Of a stretch of 64,000 nt of DNA, positions 46,292 to 56,477 are shown piece by piece. The notes below the pieces were generated by a model. That model was not told the DNA's origin and did not search any database. It saw nothing but the letters and a program-made list of their open reading frames with translations. The DNA comes from Pictodentalium vernedei (taxonomy: Eukaryota > Mollusca > Scaphopoda > Dentaliida > Dentaliidae): contig CM062289.1 of NCBI GenBank assembly GCA_031216915.1, forward strand, positions 442,503,587 through 442,567,586. Direction: 5' to 3'. The position numbers and the translations under genes were made by a program. Numbering within the stretch: the stretch's first letter is position 1; each line of letters opens with the position of its first letter.

Positions 46292-46429
46292 AACTATCTA
46301 GTTTATGCCTTCAAGAAGTACACAGGATGCCCCAATTGACTCGAGATGTTATTTCACCCCGCGGAATACACTGGCTCTTCGCCTTTGGGGGGTTCACACT
46401 CTTAAATGAAATGAAGTGGGAAGGAAAAA

Positions 46430-46640
46430 TATTTTTCTGCTGGCATGGGCAAAAGAAAATACACAGAACGACATACGCGTGTGAATGGGTTAATCGATAT
46501 GGCACGAGTATCAGCGCGGAATGATAAAGCGAGAGGTCGTTCTGGGTTTATTACACGCCTTCCCGTTCACGAAAGCAACTATTAGAAGGACACTCAGCAA
46601 TTCATTTGACAACTTATCCCCTGGGCTCCAATGTGTTCAT
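46430..46640. repeat. Family L copy 2 plus half of a family E hairpin
   Basis: 46450-46612 is related to the reverse of 4760-4985 (ACGACATACGCGTGTGAATG, TAGAAGGACACTCAGCAATT). At 46616-46639 ATCCCCTGGGCTCCAATGTG matches one arm of family E, without the other arm. Confidence 0.55.
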
Positions 46641-47049
46641 TTTCCGCATGGTTGAGTGTTGCTATAGACTGGGATTTCAAAGAACAAGCTTGTAATCAAA
46701 ATATTTTCTCCTCTTCTCCTTTTTTAGCCCGACTTCGTCACTGCAGCGAGTATCCACTGAAGCCCTTACTATCACCATCCCTGCGTACTTGGAAGAGCTG
46801 GCTTTTTTATTCTGGATATTTCTGGTCTGCTGGAGCCAGAGCGATGTCAGGTTGGAAGCGGTTAAAAAAATATTCCCAAATAGTTAGGTAAAAATTGGAA
46901 TATGTTCCAATAAAACTAAAACAAGAGTTCGCGTAGTTTATCCTTTGTTTTCGGTCCCAGTACCATATGTTACCGTCTGATGTCACCACGAAAATATTTG
47001 AAATGAGGTAGCCCATTTAGCAATTATTTCATCAACGGACTCCGGGGGA
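46641..47049. other. No gene seen
   Basis: An 86-residue frame from 46631 has no recognisable domain. Confidence 0.35.
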
Positions 47050-47643
47050 TAGGGCCGCACGGTATATCGATAAACCGATATATGTTGGTATTCAAACCAA
47101 TATCGATTGAATACCAGTGTAATTACAAAAATATCGGTTTATCGTCATTATTTATTTACCCATAATTTAATTTTCAAGATGTCTTGAGTTTTTTAACTGT
47201 CGCTCCGAATGAATAATATTATCCCTTTACCCAAGGAATAGTCTGCTTTTACCCACGTAATATACAAATTCAGCAGTTCAAAAAATAATTTTCAAAATTT
47301 TCAACAAATCTATATCATGTGACCCATCATTGGAACGAGCTCGTTCCAATGAGAGCTCATATGATATTATTTTGTAGAATTTTTTTTTTTTTTTGGGGGG
47401 GGGGGGGGGGGTGGGGGGTCTGATAAACTAATTTTTAAAATAATAAATTTTAATGTCGACTGCGTTGGGTAAATGATTTTCGAACCGTGTCATCAAGGAA
47501 TGCTGATTCGTTCCGAATGTGATTCCTTAAGTCTCCATTGTGGTACCTATGTTCATATATTTGAGCAGGTCCGATATTCCGGTGTACCGCGGTATTTTTT
47601 TGAATACCGATACCGGTATTCAGTTTTGAGTATCGTGCAGCCC
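47050..47643. mobile_element. hAT-like MITE with nested family A element
   Basis: The ends TAGGGCCGCACGGTATATCG and GAGTATCGTGCAGCCC form the inverted repeat typical of one widespread hAT group. ATACCGATACCGGTATT and TATCGATTGAATACC are subterminal. No clear 8-bp duplication was found. A family A MITE lies inside (47219-47476). Confidence 0.7.
47219..47476 (-). mobile_element. TTAA MITE, family A, copy 3 (decayed)
   Basis: Left TTATCCCTTTACCCAAGG, right GCGTTGGGTAAATGATT. The palindrome centre is reduced to GGAACGAGCTCGTTCC. A T-run followed by a 17-base G run (about 47380-47411) has expanded inside the right arm. Confidence 0.75.
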
Positions 47644-48454
47644 AACAAAGGAGTTACTTGCAAAACGTTTCATATTTTTCACACCTGCAACAGACGGTGC
47701 TCAAAAGAAGTTTGTCAAGTACAAATCGATTTACGACATGAACTGAGAGGGAGGGACTTCGACCTTTATCTGAAATATTGTTTTTTCTCCAATGACTTTG
47801 TGGTGGAATTCCAGAGGTTTATTTATTAAACTTGTGATCGTTAAAAGTTGCCTTGTTCATTTGACGATGTGGATTTTGGGTTTCGTGGCTTCGCATCTAA
47901 ACCTCAGACTCTATTGTCGTAAACTCACCACAATAACTTAGAATGTTTTCTTCTTAAGTGCCGTCACAATAAAAGTTGGTACATGAGTTCCTTACAGCAA
48001 AGGAGCAAGTACATGTTTTCACAGAAATACTTAATTACACGTTCAAACTAACATTCACGACGAACCATTTTAATTGTATCCCAACAAGCACACGCGTCAA
48101 AGTAAGTTAATTTGATTGATTTATTGACGCTGCTCGAGTGTCATTTGAAAAGAGAAAAGTAAGAAATGCTCATTTGTAATGCTCAAGTTAAAATAGATTT
48201 CAACAGCAGGTATGTCATTTATACAGAAAACAACTTGTGGTGGGGCAATTGTTGTGGGTCATCAACCATTCACATCAGTGATCGTTAATCGAGTGCTCTC
48301 TCCTGTATGTTTGAAACAGACATTTCTGATTGGCTCTATTGAAAGAGGTATAATACGATGGCACTGAGGAGGACACGGGCATACGGGCCAGGGGGCGGGG
48401 AGGGGGAGTCCCCCTGGATTCGGGCAAACCAGCTTTAAAAAACCGGGCAAGGAA
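47644..48454. other. No gene seen
   Basis: No recognised coding exon; C/G-rich patch at about 48380-48425. Confidence 0.35.

Positions 48455-48496
<42 letters not shown>
48455..48496. repeat. (GA)n microsatellite
   Basis: About 20 uninterrupted GA units. Confidence 0.95.
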
Positions 48497-48500
<4 letters not shown>

Positions 48501-48529
48501 GGAATTTAGTTTATTTTTTTAAATTCCCA

Positions 48530-50035
48530 CCTCTGATATTCCTGAAATTCAAATTGAATATACACAAATTATGCAGCAAAATGACGGTTGGGAGGAAAAG
48601 AACACGAAAAATATATGAAATCAACTCATACAGTTGACAACAGGCAACACTGGTTCTTGGAAGTCTGCTACCGTATTCATGCAAGAACTGATAAGTAATT
48701 AATATTTCATGGGAACAACTTGTGGCCAAATGTGCTTGACATATCCAAGAACAACGCTAGCGCACAAAATGTTTTATAACGCAGTGGCAGAGCTGTATGG
48801 GGATAAATTCCAAAACCTTCGCGTTTGTTTACTGTCAAATGTACTTTCGATTTCCAGTCAACGTCATCGGACGGAAAAAGCATCGATATTCAACGCCGTC
48901 TAAAATAAAAAAATGGGAAAGATCGCCTTAATACAGCATGCTATTATTACATAGGGGCTGCACAGTTGCCATATTCTATGCAAGGTATCACGACACCTGT
49001 TGACATTTCTTAGAATTACGATTTTGTTTTTCGATGGCAATTCGTGGTATTAAGTGATTTGCGCATGTCTGACGAACATAGAATCCATCTTCAATAAAAA
49101 AATGCAGACAGTGTTGTCCTCTTCCCAAATGCAGTCCTATCGCTGCATTTGAAAGTGTTTTGAATGCCTAGCTTTGTTCTTGGATATATGAAGCGCATTT
49201 CGCCACACGTTGTTCTCGTGAAATATTATTTTGTTATCAGTTCTGGCACGAATACGGTTGCAAACTTCCTTTTTCAGTTCACGTCAATAATGTCAGAGTT
49301 TCAGAAACTGTGTCTGTAAACACTTAACTGTCTCGTCTATTCGATTAATCGAATAACCGGTGAAAGGTGCTATAGTCTACTATTATTTTTCATAGTCGAC
49401 TATTTTTTTAGCCGTATACATCATGCCACTGAATGATAATATTGGTCTGCGAAGGACACGTAACGTGGTATCTGTTGTCAACTCTATGAGTTGATTACAT
49501 ATGTGTTTCGTGTTCTGTACGTCTCAACCTTCATTTTGATGTATAATTTGTGTATATTTAATTTGAATTTAAGGAATGTGAGGGGGGAAATTTCAAAATA
49601 AACAAAATACCATTAGTCATATAGCACTTTGAAAATAAATAAAATTCCATGACTTATATAGCACTTTCAAAATAAATAAAATTCCATTACTTATATAGCA
49701 CTTTCAAAATAAACAAAATTCCATTACTTATATATAGCACTTTCAAAATAAACAAAATTCCATTACTTATATAGCACTTTCAAAATAAATAAAATTCCAT
49801 TACTTATATAGCACCTTAAGGTGATCAACTCATAGAGGTGACAGCAGGAACCACAGGATCCTGGAAGTATGCTATCGTATTCGCACCAGTACTGATAATA
49901 AAATAATATTCCATGAGAACAATTTGTTGCCAAATATGCTTCACATATCAAAGAACAAAGCTAGGCATTCAAAACACTTTTAAGTGCAGCGATAGGTCTG
50001 CATTTGGGAAAATAACACCTTAAATTCCTAGTTAC
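48530..50035. repeat. Large inverted repeat with a third, direct copy
   Basis: The left arm (48530-48770) holds CTCATACAGTTGACAACAGG, AAGAACTGATAAGTAATTAA and CATATCCAAGAACAACGCTA. The inverted arm is at about 49155-49560 (AGCTTTGTTCTTGGATATAT, TGTCAACTCTATGAGTTGAT). A third copy in the left-arm orientation lies at 49815-50035. Probable non-autonomous element of unknown class. Confidence 0.65.
49590..49815 (+). repeat. Tandem repeat, unit about 37-38 bp, about 6 copies
   Basis: The unit reads TTCAAAATAAATAAAATTCC then ATTACTTATATAGCACT. One further unit-like stretch lies at 50835-50878. Confidence 0.9.
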
Positions 50036-50129
50036 ATTCTGGGAAAAATGTAGGTTAACATTTTGACCTCATTGCGTGTAGGGCTAACTTACGACTTCCA
50101 CCGTCCAAATTAAAACATGGGCCGCCCCA

Positions 50130-50190
50130 TATATTTATTTATTGGTGTTTAAGGTCACATATGTATGCACAATGGCTCATCGTGACTACA
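50130..50190 (-). mobile_element. SINE tail fragment
   Basis: TTTATTGGTGTTTAAGGTCA and GCACAATGGCTCATCGTGAC match the tail of the tRNA-headed SINEs; the rest is absent. Confidence 0.7.
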
Positions 50191-50467
50191 ACAGAGAGAT
50201 AAAGTCAATCGTTTATACGCATACTGCCCATTTCAGAGAACTTCCATCCCAAGCGTTGGTGACTGGGATCTGTTTTACCAGTAAAACCGATCTTGTTTAC
50301 CACAGTTTCACTTTCCGGGGTTCCCATGGGATGTGAGAATGGGGGCGCCCGATGTAGTTAGAAAGATTCTACTTGAAAACAAAATTTATAAAACTCGTCC
50401 ATAACTTTGTTCAAAACGTCAGTATATTTTTACATATGGCAACTAATAACGTGTGTTGACTATAGTT

Positions 50468-50535
50468 CGTCCACTGAGTTCCAATGTGTTCTATGTGCCA
50501 GTAGGCACATACAACACATTGGAACTCAGTGGACG
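50468..50535. mobile_element. 68-bp stem-loop element, family E, copy 6
   Basis: Arms CGTCCACTGAG and CTCAGTGGACG. Pair 6/63 is A-T instead of C-G, so both arms changed. The flanks AGTT and TATT do not match. Confidence 0.87.
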
Positions 50536-50539
50536 TATT

Positions 50540-52309
50540 GTAAGGATATTGTGTAAAGATTTCCTCTTTCAGCATGTGCGGAGGAGTTGCCAAAATGGCC
50601 GATCAGGAGTGAAGGTGTAAACCTGACTGTCCCGACTTTGATGCTCCCAGTTCCGAGTATTACAAATTTCCAACAACTTTATCTAGGCATGCCTTCGTTC
50701 CTAACCCACTTTCTTTGTGACAACCTGGGCATGTGTAAGGCACGTCTTTCTAGAATATAAACAGAAATAAAAAAACGAAGATTTGACTTTTGCTGTTTCA
50801 AAATTTATTTATTAATTTATTTATTTATTTTTATATTTCAAAATAATCAAGGTTTTATTACTTATATAGCACCTTAAGGAATTAATGAACCAATAATTGC
50901 ATTTCAAATAGAATTGATTTTCACAAAGATTAAGTGATTGTAAACACAAAACAATTTTGATACGATTCAGCAGGATATTTTAAGGGAGGTAGAAGTGATG
51001 CATCATTTTTGTTAACCAAATTATTTTATACTTCTTTTCATTACGTGCTAGTGCTTTTTTTTTAAATCGTTTATTATAGGCCTAATCAGGGAAGCTGTGT
51101 TTCATATATTTTTAGGTCAATTTTTTTTTTCAAAATAATTGCCCTGCCTGGTGCAATAACTTGCAGGGATCGCTGTGGTCTTTGGAAACCTCGAATGTCT
51201 TTCAATTTAGAACTATATATGTTTTGAAAGCCTTGAGTGTACGTGAACTCTTGAAGGTTTTAAGAATGCTTCAAAGTTTTAATTTCTGTTGCGCCATATT
51301 CGAAGCTGTGCAACAGCGATTAAAACTTTGAAGTATTGAAAATCAATGACTTTTTAAAATAAATCTGCTTCATTGTTCCGTTAGATACACATTGGTACAT
51401 ATGCTTGTTGCAAACGTTTCTTCCATTTTTGACTTATGATCGAAAACAATTATTTTTTTTAACTGATATCTAATTTTTAGTTATAATTTCACTCAGAGCT
51501 ATGTGAAAACAGCAAAGAATAGTCTTGAAAAACTGTCTAAAATGACATTGAAAGTGGCTTGAAAGAATCCTAGAAAGTCCTTGAGTTAACCTCTTCCTTG
51601 AAACACTGATCCCTGAATTAGTCACAAGCAGTCCGTTGTGGTTTTCATGAACTTCCCATCAGCAACACTGCCGTCAATATAAGAGCCGATGGAGAATTTC
51701 GGCCAAATGGGCTTGGTCAAAATTCTGTGTTCATTTCCTTACCCACAACAGTACAATCTTACTGCACGAAAAAAATTCTAATATATTGTATCCCAAACGC
51801 TATGTTTGTTTGCTATTCTCGGTTCATTCTTTTTTCGCAAGGCTTTGATTAATGAAATCTCGACCTTCTGGTGTTCGTGTGTCGCGGTCGACCACATCTC
51901 TTTTTCAAACTTTCGGTCTGACCTTTTAACTTTCGCGCGATTGCCGTGCTGCTCTCTGATAAATAATTGTGACATTAACAGACATACAATATGGCATGCT
52001 TCAAGACCAAAGTTACGGTGAGGTATCTGCACATTCATTTTGGAGCACATGGTATTACTCCATGGAAAAGACAAATGTCTTGACTGCGTTATATCTATAT
52101 TTCGCTCATACAGTAAGGCTGAAATCAAAATCAAAGCAGTCATTCAACTAAACTGGAAAAAAGATTGTCCGCTCAGGCTTGTCATTTTGAGGCGCACGAC
52201 CGCCGTCGCCCTCTATAGCCCATGTGATTTAAAGACAGCGGGAAATGTCCACCTAGACAATACTCATCAAAGATATTCTAAAAAATTGTTTCGAAAACAT
52301 ACCTAGTCT
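50540..52309. other. No gene seen
   Basis: AT-rich; the 121-residue frame at 51778-52143 (minus) shows no known domain and no coding-like conservation that can be judged here. Confidence 0.35.
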
Positions 52310-52547
52310 GTAACCCTTTATCCAACGCAGACCATATCAGAATTTATTATTTTAAATATCAATTTTTAAAATTTTTCGAAAATATCAACAAAACAATATC
52401 ACGATACGCTGCATTGGAACGAGCTCGTTCTAAAGAGGGGTCACTTGATATGGTTTTGTTGAAATATTTTGAAAAATAATATTTTTTCAGCTGCTGCATT
52501 TGCATATTACGCTTGTGGATGTGGCCGATTCGTTGGGTGAAGGGTTA
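52310..52547 (+). mobile_element. TTAA MITE, family A, copy 4 (decayed ends)
   Basis: Starts GTAACCCTTTATCCAACGCA and ends GTTGGGTGAAGGGTTAC, so both TTAA sites are mutated. Palindrome shortened at the centre. Confidence 0.78.
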
Positions 52548-52766
52548 CTCCTTACGTCTCTTGGTAATTTTCCATAATTTCTACAACACCACACCTTGCG
52601 TGTCTATGGGGTTTAGCAATGATTTCTGGCCAGGTCGTGGCTGCTTCTAAAGACATTGAAGACTAGACAAGAAATCACTGAGAAGATCATTTCACTATGG
52701 GCCACAGGACCTCTTCTGGATTGTATATTTAAGAAACTGTTTTCAGAACGCAAAGTTCCTCAACGT

Positions 52767-52769
<3 letters not shown>

Positions 52770-52836
<67 letters not shown>

Positions 52837-52849
52837 TGGAGGGACGGAC

Positions 52850-52881
<32 letters not shown>

Positions 52882-53060
52882 GCAGGCGAGCTGGCAGGCA
52901 GGCGGGTGGTCTTGCGGGCGGTCTTGCGCGAGCAGGCGGGCAGGCAAAACGGAGGGGCGGAGCAACGGACGAAGGGTAATGAACTGACGGACGGGGAATG
53001 GACAGACATGGAGACAGGGGTAGACGGACGGAGAAACGGCAAGACGGACGGAGGGACAGA
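52770..53060. repeat. Purine-rich tract: (GA)n and GGACGGA-type repeats
   Basis: A pure GA run lies at about 52770-52834, followed by mixed GACAGA, GGCAGGC and GACGGACGG motifs. The apparent long open frames here come from the repeat itself. Confidence 0.9.
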
Positions 53061-53639
53061 GGGCAGGAGTGCAGCCGCTTTGATACCTATCCCACTACAG
53101 TATGAACTATAATCCATCAGCCGAGGAGAAAACAAAATGACAGATGTATTGACGAGAGTAACAGTTAACTTACCAGATTTATACAGCTTTCACGAAGACA
53201 GCCAATTTTTAATACAATAGTTGTTTTGTATTTCAGTCACACCAGCGACGGCCTCTTTTAGAACATTGAACGTATCCGATGGCACACCGAATCTTGGATG
53301 ATTGAATATTGATACTTTGTTGGAAATGGCACAGAATGGTATCTGACAAACCCGTCGTTGGTTTTATCTCGTATGAGACAATGACAACCTATGACGGAAG
53401 ACGGGTACATTAGAAAATGTGAAACAGATGTCGGTATTGATCTGTACGCTGTTTTGTTCCTGCGTTCAGGATTGTTACGGAACTAATTTGGTGCAACGGA
53501 GGGTCATTCAGCCAAAAACAACAGATACCTAAATTCAGCAAAATCGTTAAGTATATATCTTACTGAACATATTATTAAATCCCACCCATCCCACCCACAT
53601 ATAACGTATCCACGCTATTCAACTATGGAATTCTTGTCA
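53061..53639. other. No gene seen
   Basis: No supported feature. Confidence 0.35.
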
Positions 53640-53866
53640 ATCCCTAACCTGCTGAATCGGCAGCTTCCACCAGTGTAATATACAAACTAAGAAGTTGAAA
53701 AGAAAAACAAATCAAGAAAACCATATCATGTGACCCCTCGTTGGAACGAAGTCTTCCAATAAGGGGTCACATGATATGTTTTTGTTGAAACATTTTGAAA
53801 AAAGATGAAACCGTAATATTTAAAACAATAAATTTTGATATCGTATGCGCTGGGTAACGGATTCAA
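53640..53866 (-). mobile_element. TTAA MITE, family A, copy 5 (decayed)
   Basis: ATATCATGTGACCCCTCGTT and AAGGGGTCACATGATATG mark the palindrome. The outer ends CCCTAACC and GGGTAACGGATTCAA are degraded. Confidence 0.72.
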
Positions 53867-54103
53867 GTCGTAAACCCAATTTTTAAAACAAAATAATGCG
53901 TGAACCAAAATTTGACTGCCTGCATGATGAATAACAAATCGGCGGCGAGGAACAGTAATAAATTAACCCATGAACCCGTTGAGAACTGCAGGAGAAGAAT
54001 ATTGCGGACACCCACCCCTTAGAAATTCAAAGTGGTATAGCGTATTGTCAGTAGTCGATTTTGTATATAGATATATTACTTCAGAATAATGGGGTTGAAT
54101 AGA

Positions 54104-54352
54104 TTAACCCTTTACCCAACGCAGACGATATCAAAATTTATTATTTTAAATATACGTTTTTTAAATTTTTCAAAAAATTTCAACAAAACCATATAATGTG
54201 ACCCCTCATTGGAACGAGCTCAATGAGCTCGTTCCAATGAGGGGTCACATGATATGGTTTTGTTGAAATATTTTGAAAATTTTAATTTTTTGAACTGCTC
54301 AATTTGCATATTACGCGGGCGGATGCGGGCGATTCGTTAGGTAAAGGGTTAA
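54104..54352 (+). mobile_element. TTAA palindromic MITE, family A, copy 6
   Basis: Intact TTAA on both sides, ends TTAACCCTTTACCCAACG and TAGGTAAAGGGTTAA, CATTGG/CCAATG palindrome arms. Good reference copy of the family (249 bp). Confidence 0.92.
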
Positions 54353-54794
54353 GAGTTAAGACAAGATCCTGCATTTTAGGACTGATACGTTTTTTTTTTT
54401 GTTCACAATCTTTCTGAAACATGAGGGGTTGTGCGCTTGGCCAGCACCCCGGCCACGTAAAAAACTACATTGCTACAGAAACATTAACCAAAGAACAAGA
54501 TGCTGGTGGTAGGATAGAAGCAGTTCAGAAAACTGAACCTAGGACGGATGGTGACCAAACCCAGGCGGACGCTGGCCCCGTACAGTGGGCTTCTGGAATG
54601 TGCGGACCCTCTACCAGACAGGAAAACTCGCTCAAGTTGTGAAAGAAATGAAAGGTTATAACATTGAGCTACTTGCAGTGAGTGAAACAAGGTGAGGTGG
54701 ACTTGAAGTTGATCAAGACTACTGACATCTGAACATCACGTACTCTGCTCAGGAAGAGCGGACTATCATAGCAGAAGAGGAGTTGCAATCATCG

Positions 54795-55440
54795 CCACAA
54801 AAGAGGTCCATAGCAGTTTGATAGAGTTGAACCTCATCAACTAGAGGCTCATCAAAGCAAGGTTCAAGTCAGCCTCTGCATCACTCATTGTGATTGCGTG
54901 CTATGCACCAACAGTGATTCCATCGAGGAGGAGAAGACGCACTCTATGACCAACTCCAGGAGGCAGAGACGAGACACCATTGCACGACGCCCTTCTCATC
55001 ACGGAGAACATGGTGGAAAGCTTGGGATGGGAGATACCAGTGGCAGGTGAAGGGATGGGAGACACAAATGACAGGCAATAGACTAACAACACTCTGTCGG
55101 GAGAATAGGCCGGTTACTTCACCACCAAAGAGGTCCATAACAGTTTGATAGAGTTGAACCCCATCAACTAGAGGCTGATCAAAGCAAGGTACAAGTCAGC
55201 CTTTTCATCACTCATTGTGATTGTGTGCTATGCACCAACAGTGATTCCATCGAGGAGGAGAAGACGCACCCTATGACCAACTCCAGGAGGCAGGGACGAG
55301 ACACCATTGCACGACGTCCTTCTCATCACGGAGAACATGATGGAAAGCTTGGGATGGGAGACACCAGTGACAGCAGAAGGGATGGGAGACACCAATGACA
55401 GGCAACAACACTCTGTCGGGAGAATAGGCCGGTTACAGGA
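54795..55440 (+). repeat. 327-bp tandem duplication inside the RTE endonuclease region
   Basis: 54795-55121 and 55122-55440 align with an offset of 327 bp (shared AAGCAAGGTNCAAGTCAGCC, CAACAGTGATTCCATCGAGG, GTCGGGAGAATAGGCCGGTT), differing at a few percent of positions and small indels. Confidence 0.85.
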
Positions 55441-56019
55441 GAGACAGTCTTCAAGCACAAGGGCATACACAGGCTGACGTGGACTTCTCCAGATGGTTTA
55501 CTCAGAACCAAATCGACCTTACCATCATGAACAACAGATGGTGGGGAAGTCTACAAGATGCAAAACGAAGGGCAGATGTAAGCAGTGACCACACACTCGT
55601 CACAGTGAAACTGAAGCTCAAACTACGATGGGAAAAGAAGAGAGATCAAAAAGAACCAGCGTTGGATGTTGGTAAACTGAAAGACCTCAACGCAAGAAAG
55701 TCCTTCCAGATAGAGATTTGCGCAACTAAAAGATCACCAGGATCACCAGGAATCAGACTTACATCATTTCAACGAAGCCATACTGGAGGATGGGAAGAAA
55801 GTTCTTGGTGTATAACAGAGAAAGAAGAAAGAGTGTATATCACGATATACATGGAAGAAGATCGATGAAAAAAAGATAGAAAAGAAAAAGTTGCTTGCAA
55901 CTAAGTAGGAAAGAATCAAGACGCAGATGAAATCAACCTAAGCAACATTAATCCTTGATACTTGTGTACGTCTTATTACCTACGAAATCAAACAGCGTAT
56001 TGATACTTGGTGGTCATTT

Positions 56020-56087
56020 CGTCGCCTGAGTGCTAGAATGTCCTATGTCCCATAGGGGACATAGGACATTCTATCACTCAGGCGAAG
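56020..56087. mobile_element. 68-bp stem-loop element, family E' copy 3
   Basis: Arm CGTCGCCTGAGTGCTAGAAT, loop ATAG. Perfect 4-bp duplication ATTT (56016-56019, 56088-56091). Confidence 0.9.
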
Positions 56088-56215
56088 ATTTGTTTTGTTA
56101 TTATTTTAGTTTTAACCTCAATTCCTATTTTCTCCCGAATAGTGCTCAGTGACGATCGTTGAGCCAAATATTATCGAAGCTTAAAATACTAATATAATCC
56201 TGCTGCCAAGACTTC

Positions 56216-56477
56216 TTAACTGGTTGAGCGCTAGAAACCACTATCGGGGATTTCAAAAAATGAGGCTACGAGAGCAAAAGCCAATGCTTTCCTTGCTTAT
56301 ATTTCAAAAACAGTCAAAAACAAATAATATTTTGTTTATATAAATTTGTTTTATTACAAATTATTGGAGAGTGCCTGTGGGCGTGGTGCCTGTGGGCGTG
56401 GTGCCTGTGGACACTCTCCAATAATTTGTAATAAGCAAGTCAGACCACCAAAAATAATCTAGCCCTCAACCATTTAA
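56216..56477. mobile_element. TTAA palindromic MITE, family I, copy 1
   Basis: TTAACTGGTTGAGCGCTAG at the left, AGCCCTCAACCATTTAA at the right. The core palindrome has the arm TTACAAATTATTGGAGAGTG around a triplicated GTGCCTGTGGGC repeat. Confidence 0.8.

Noticed and set aside
52656-53135. Long open frames over the GA and GGACGGA tract on both strands
   Set aside because: Open only because the repeat contains no stop codons; low-complexity Arg/Glu or Ser/Leu products.
55228-55511. Minus-strand frames over the RTE duplication
   Set aside because: Antisense shadows of the LINE; the similar peptides at 54901-55138 arise from the 327-bp duplication.
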